A stretch of 64,000 nucleotides of DNA from Rhodanobacteraceae bacterium (lineage in GTDB: Bacteria > Pseudomonadota > Gammaproteobacteria > Xanthomonadales > Rhodanobacteraceae): positions 2,853,001 through 2,917,000 of the forward strand of contig CP126120.1 in NCBI GenBank assembly GCA_030123585.1, in the 5' to 3' direction. Below are positions 61,152 through 64,000 of this stretch, piece after piece. Numbering within the stretch: position 1 is the first letter of the stretch; every line of letters begins with the position of its first letter. Under the pieces are notes generated by a model. It worked only from the letters and a program-made list of their open reading frames with translations, did not search any database and had not been told where the DNA came from. Made by a program: the position numbers and the translations under genes.

Positions 61152-61541
61152 TCAGTCCACGCGCAGCAGCACGAACGAATCGGAGTAGAGAACTTCCCCT
61201 TCGGGAGCCGTCCTGACGCCGGTGATCCTTGCGCGTGCTGCGATGGGTTCGCCCACGTTCGGCATTCCGCTGGCGTTGCGGCCGCCTGGCGAGCACAACC
61301 ACAATTCCGGGTTGCCTGCCGGTTGTGCCGAGGCAATGCGGGCCTTGATGCAGTTTTCCGAACGCGCGATCACGTCACCGCGGATGGTGATGACACTGCC
61401 CTGCGCGAGCAGGGTATTGCCGTCGAGAATCTGTCCGTTGAAGCTGATCGAGCCATTGCTCGAGGCATCGCCTGGATTTGCCAGCGCGATCGCGACGATG
61501 GCTGGCAACACGGCGGTGACGAATGGCAGGAGGCGACGCAT
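61152..61541 (-). CDS. Small exported protein, unknown
   Basis: A 129-residue protein with a signal peptide (LPFVTAVLPAIVAIALANP). The mature part has beta-type segments (GSVITIRGDVIARSENC, IAARARITGVRTA and VLYSDSFVLLRVD) and two Cys that could pair. This pattern resembles an OB-like or periplasmic beta fold. I do not recognise a family. The ATG at 61541 follows AGGAGG, a strong site. Confidence 0.72.
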   Translation of the reverse strand: MRRLLPFVTAVLPAIVAIALANPGDASSNGSISFNGQILDGNTLLAQGSVITIRGDVIARSENCIKARIASAQPAGNPELWLCSPGGRNASGMPNVGEPIAARARITGVRTAPEGEVLYSDSFVLLRVD

Positions 61542-61718
61542 GACGAATACTGTTGATGACGCCAATATTCACCAGATCGGCGGTGCAGTCATGACCTTGA
61601 TCAGTTGCGTGCCGCATTTCCGGTTGACATGTCAGCGTTGCCAACGGACGCACACAAGCCGCGTGGACGGCGTCACGCTTCGGCTGCTGCATGTCCGCAG
61701 AGGCGGGGGAGCTGTGCG

Positions 61719-63983
61719 TCACCCGAGGGTGCGAGTGGGTTCCTGCGGCGTGATGTGCTTCGGCGGCTGGCCGCGGCGATGGCGGTCATCCATCTCGCGC
61801 AGCAGCGCGGCGAAGTCGTGTGCGTAGACTTCCATGTCGAACAGGCCCGAGGTGTCGCGTTGCGCTTCCAGGCGCGCGCGCAGCCGCACCAGCGCGTTGC
61901 GGTCGTTGCCGAGGCGCACCGCGGTGGCGACGAAGGACTCGTCGTCGCGTGCGTTCAATTCCGGTATGCCGAGGTAGTGGTTGAGGCTGCCGGCGACGCG
62001 CGAGGCGAACGTTTCGCCGGGCCGCGTAAGCACCGGACAACCGGCCCAGATCGCGTCGGACGCGGTGGTGTGCGCGTTGTAGGGATGGGTGTCGAGGAAC
62101 AGGTCGGCCAGCCGGTAGCGCGCGAGGTGCTGCAGGTGCGGCAGCGAGGGCGAGAACACCAGCCACTTCGGATCGATGCCGTGCTTGCGGGCGGCGTCGC
62201 GCAGGCGCGCATCGGCATCGCGGCCTGCGCTCAGCAGCCACAGCACGCTGCCGGGTGTCTCGCGCAGCACCGCGCACATGCGCGCAAAACTCGCTGCGTT
62301 GAGCTTCCACGCATTGTTGAAACTCGCGAACACCACGGCGTCGGGGGGCAGTCCGAACGAAGCGCGCGGCGGCGCGTCGAACAGCAGGCGGGTGGTGTCG
62401 GAAGGCTGGTAGCAGCGCGGCAGCCACGCCACCGCCTCGGAATAGAACCGGCGCGACGACTCCGGAATGATGAAGCGGTCGGCGACGATGTAATCCATGT
62501 ACGGTGCGCCCGAGCTGCCGGGGTACGCCAGCCAGTTGACCTGCACCGGTGCGGGCTTGAGCGCGAACACGCCGGGTACCGCGCCCGCACACCAGCCGTC
62601 CACGTCGACCAGGATGTCGATGCGGGTCTGGTGGATGCGTTGCGCCAGATCGGGCACGGGCAGCGCGTCGGTTTCGTGGAACCCGTGCGCGGCGGCGCGC
62701 AAGCGTTCCCGGATCGGACTGCCGGGATCGGACGTGGTGGCGAACAGGTTCACTTCGAGGCCGTCCAGCTTGCCGAGTTCCTCGAAGAACGCCGCGGTCA
62801 GCAGCGCGGTCGCATGCGGGACACCTGCTCGCGCGCCGAATCCTGCCGACACGAACCCGACCCTGAGCGGCGTGCTGTCCGCGCGCGGCGGATGCTGGAA
62901 ACGCAAGCGTCCCTGCAGCGGTTGCTGCGCGCGCACCACCCGCGCGGCCCGCATCTGCGCGCACACCAGTTGCTCGGCGGGCGTCGCGTCTTCGGCGAGG
63001 AACGCGAACGGATCGATGTCGCCGTTGCCTTCGCCGCGCACCACGCGCGCGCGCTGGCGCGCGCTCAACGGCGCGGCGCCGGCCCAGTCGTACAGCCGCC
63101 GCAGCACGAACAGCAACTGGCTTTCCGCGAGCTGCAGTTCCGGGTCGAGCTGCAGCGCGCGGCGGTAGAACGCTGCGGCATCGGCGTAGCGGCACTGCTC
63201 GTCCGCCATCAGGCCGGCCTGGTAGGGAAACTCCGCGGCGCCGGGCGCCAGCCGCGCGCCCGCGAGGTAGGCCGCTTCGGCGCCGGCGAAGTCGCGCCGC
63301 GCGCTCAGGACGTTGCCGAGCAGCAGCCACGCCTGCGGGTGCGGCTGGCGGTCCAGCATCGCGCGCAGCCGTTGTTCGGCGTCGTCGAGCATGCCGAGCG
63401 CGAGTTCCACCGCGGCGAGGTTGAGGGTGGCGCCGGGATGATCGGGCACGGCCTCCAGCGCGGCGAGGTATTCGTCGCGGGCGCGCGCATCGTCGCCGAT
63501 GCTGCGCAGCGCGTTGGCGAGGTTGTTGTGCACGCCGGCGTCGCCGGGACGTTCGCGCACGACTTGCTGGAGGATCCCGATCGCCGCGTCCGATTCGCCG
63601 CACGCCATCAGCGCGGCGGCGTGGTTGCAGCGCGCGAGGTATTCGCCAGGGGCGAGGCGCACGGCTTCCTGCAGGGTGGCGCGCGCTTCCTCGGGCCGGC
63701 CCAGCATCAGCAGCGCGATGCCGTGCATGCGCGCGGCTTCGGCGACGCCCGGGCAGGCGCTGCGCAGGTCGCGCGCCAGCGGCTCGGCGGCCGCCGCGTC
63801 GCCGCGTTCCAGCAGTTCCGCGATTTGCGCGAAGCGCGTCTCGAGCACGGCCGGAATGATATTGGGTTGCGGTGCTGCCGGGGGAACGGGTGCGGCCGGC
63901 ACGGGCGGCGCGGCGGCGGGCCCGACCTTGCCGAGGATGCGGGCGAGCCTGGCGTCGAGGTCGTCGGGTCCGGGCGCGTTCAT
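61719..63983 (-). CDS. TPR and O-GlcNAc-transferase-like (SPINDLY) glycosyltransferase
   Basis: A 754-residue protein. After a Pro-rich start come TPR repeats (about 45-300). The C-terminal half is a glycosyltransferase of the OGT/GT41 type: RVGFVSAGFGARAGVPHATA, QVNWLAYPGSSGAPYMDYIV, VVFASFNNAWKLNAASFARM, and the block LFLDTHPYNAHTTASDAIWA that binds the sugar nucleotide. The catalytic-type residues seem present. In bacteria such proteins glycosylate flagellin, adhesins or surface polymers; the target is not known here. The ATG at 63983 may overlap the stop of an upstream gene (GCATGA), since the bases before it read as an open frame to the window edge. Confidence 0.9.
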   Translation of the reverse strand: MNAPGPDDLDARLARILGKVGPAAAPPVPAAPVPPAAPQPNIIPAVLETRFAQIAELLERGDAAAAEPLARDLRSACPGVAEAARMHGIALLMLGRPEEARATLQEAVRLAPGEYLARCNHAAALMACGESDAAIGILQQVVRERPGDAGVHNNLANALRSIGDDARARDEYLAALEAVPDHPGATLNLAAVELALGMLDDAEQRLRAMLDRQPHPQAWLLLGNVLSARRDFAGAEAAYLAGARLAPGAAEFPYQAGLMADEQCRYADAAAFYRRALQLDPELQLAESQLLFVLRRLYDWAGAAPLSARQRARVVRGEGNGDIDPFAFLAEDATPAEQLVCAQMRAARVVRAQQPLQGRLRFQHPPRADSTPLRVGFVSAGFGARAGVPHATALLTAAFFEELGKLDGLEVNLFATTSDPGSPIRERLRAAAHGFHETDALPVPDLAQRIHQTRIDILVDVDGWCAGAVPGVFALKPAPVQVNWLAYPGSSGAPYMDYIVADRFIIPESSRRFYSEAVAWLPRCYQPSDTTRLLFDAPPRASFGLPPDAVVFASFNNAWKLNAASFARMCAVLRETPGSVLWLLSAGRDADARLRDAARKHGIDPKWLVFSPSLPHLQHLARYRLADLFLDTHPYNAHTTASDAIWAGCPVLTRPGETFASRVAGSLNHYLGIPELNARDDESFVATAVRLGNDRNALVRLRARLEAQRDTSGLFDMEVYAHDFAALLREMDDRHRRGQPPKHITPQEPTRTLG

Positions 63984-64000
63984 GCCGCACCGCCCAGCGC

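Overview
The window is high-GC (about two-thirds G+C) DNA with dense, often overlapping genes. Its dispersed repeats (TGTAGGAGCG elements, GTCATTCCGG palindromes, CCCTCTCCCG hairpins) and gene content point to a gammaproteobacterium of the order Xanthomonadales (Lysobacterales), perhaps near Rhodanobacteraceae. The order is inferred with moderate confidence; the genus cannot be read from this sequence. No rRNA, tRNA or CRISPR array was seen.

Region 1 (1-13.4 kb, minus strand): a partial DyP peroxidase, then a large operon that looks like an anti-phage defence locus of the helicase-methylase-ATPase type. In transcription order it holds an SNF2-like helicase with a DUF3883-like C-terminus, an AbrB/MazF toxin-antitoxin pair, a NYN-domain ribonuclease, a DUF1156 adenine methylase, an unknown 245-residue protein, a HigBA toxin-antitoxin pair, a DUF499 ATPase and a 91-residue protein. 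HigBA sits between a diverged 5' remnant of the DUF499 gene and the intact copy, so it appears to have entered the operon by recombination. A dispersed repeat lies in frame inside the methylase, and a candidate small RNA is encoded on the opposite strand.

Region 2 (13.7-26.7 kb) is mostly housekeeping: two exported S9 peptidases flank a LysR regulator and the glyoxylate-shunt genes aceB-aceA, followed by dxs, a ClC/CBS channel and an HNH nuclease.

Region 3 (26.8-40.4 kb) is a second accessory block rich in immune-type domains. It has two tandem TIR-TolB-TPR paralogues, an SLOG-plus-membrane protein resembling SLOG-SLATT effectors, and two copies of a cassette made of a TIR-TM-TPR protein followed by a small beta-rich protein. 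A frameshifted secreted peptide gene with a C8 tract lies between the cassettes. An IS110-type element ends the block and has rewritten the C-terminus of a GNAT gene. GTCATTCCGG palindromes cluster here.

Region 4 (40.5-64 kb) is conserved core: acyl-CoA dehydrogenases, molybdate transport (modABC), a PEBP protein, DUF488, a SET methyltransferase, PsiF, a class-III aminotransferase, an ABC exporter with a DesK/DesR-like two-component system, queA-tgt for queuosine, a wrbA-DUF2069-acyl-CoA dehydrogenase operon, yihY-thioredoxin-acyP, moaB and a large TPR O-GlcNAc-transferase-like protein. Several genes here (and dxs) take their stop codons or last residues from dispersed repeats.
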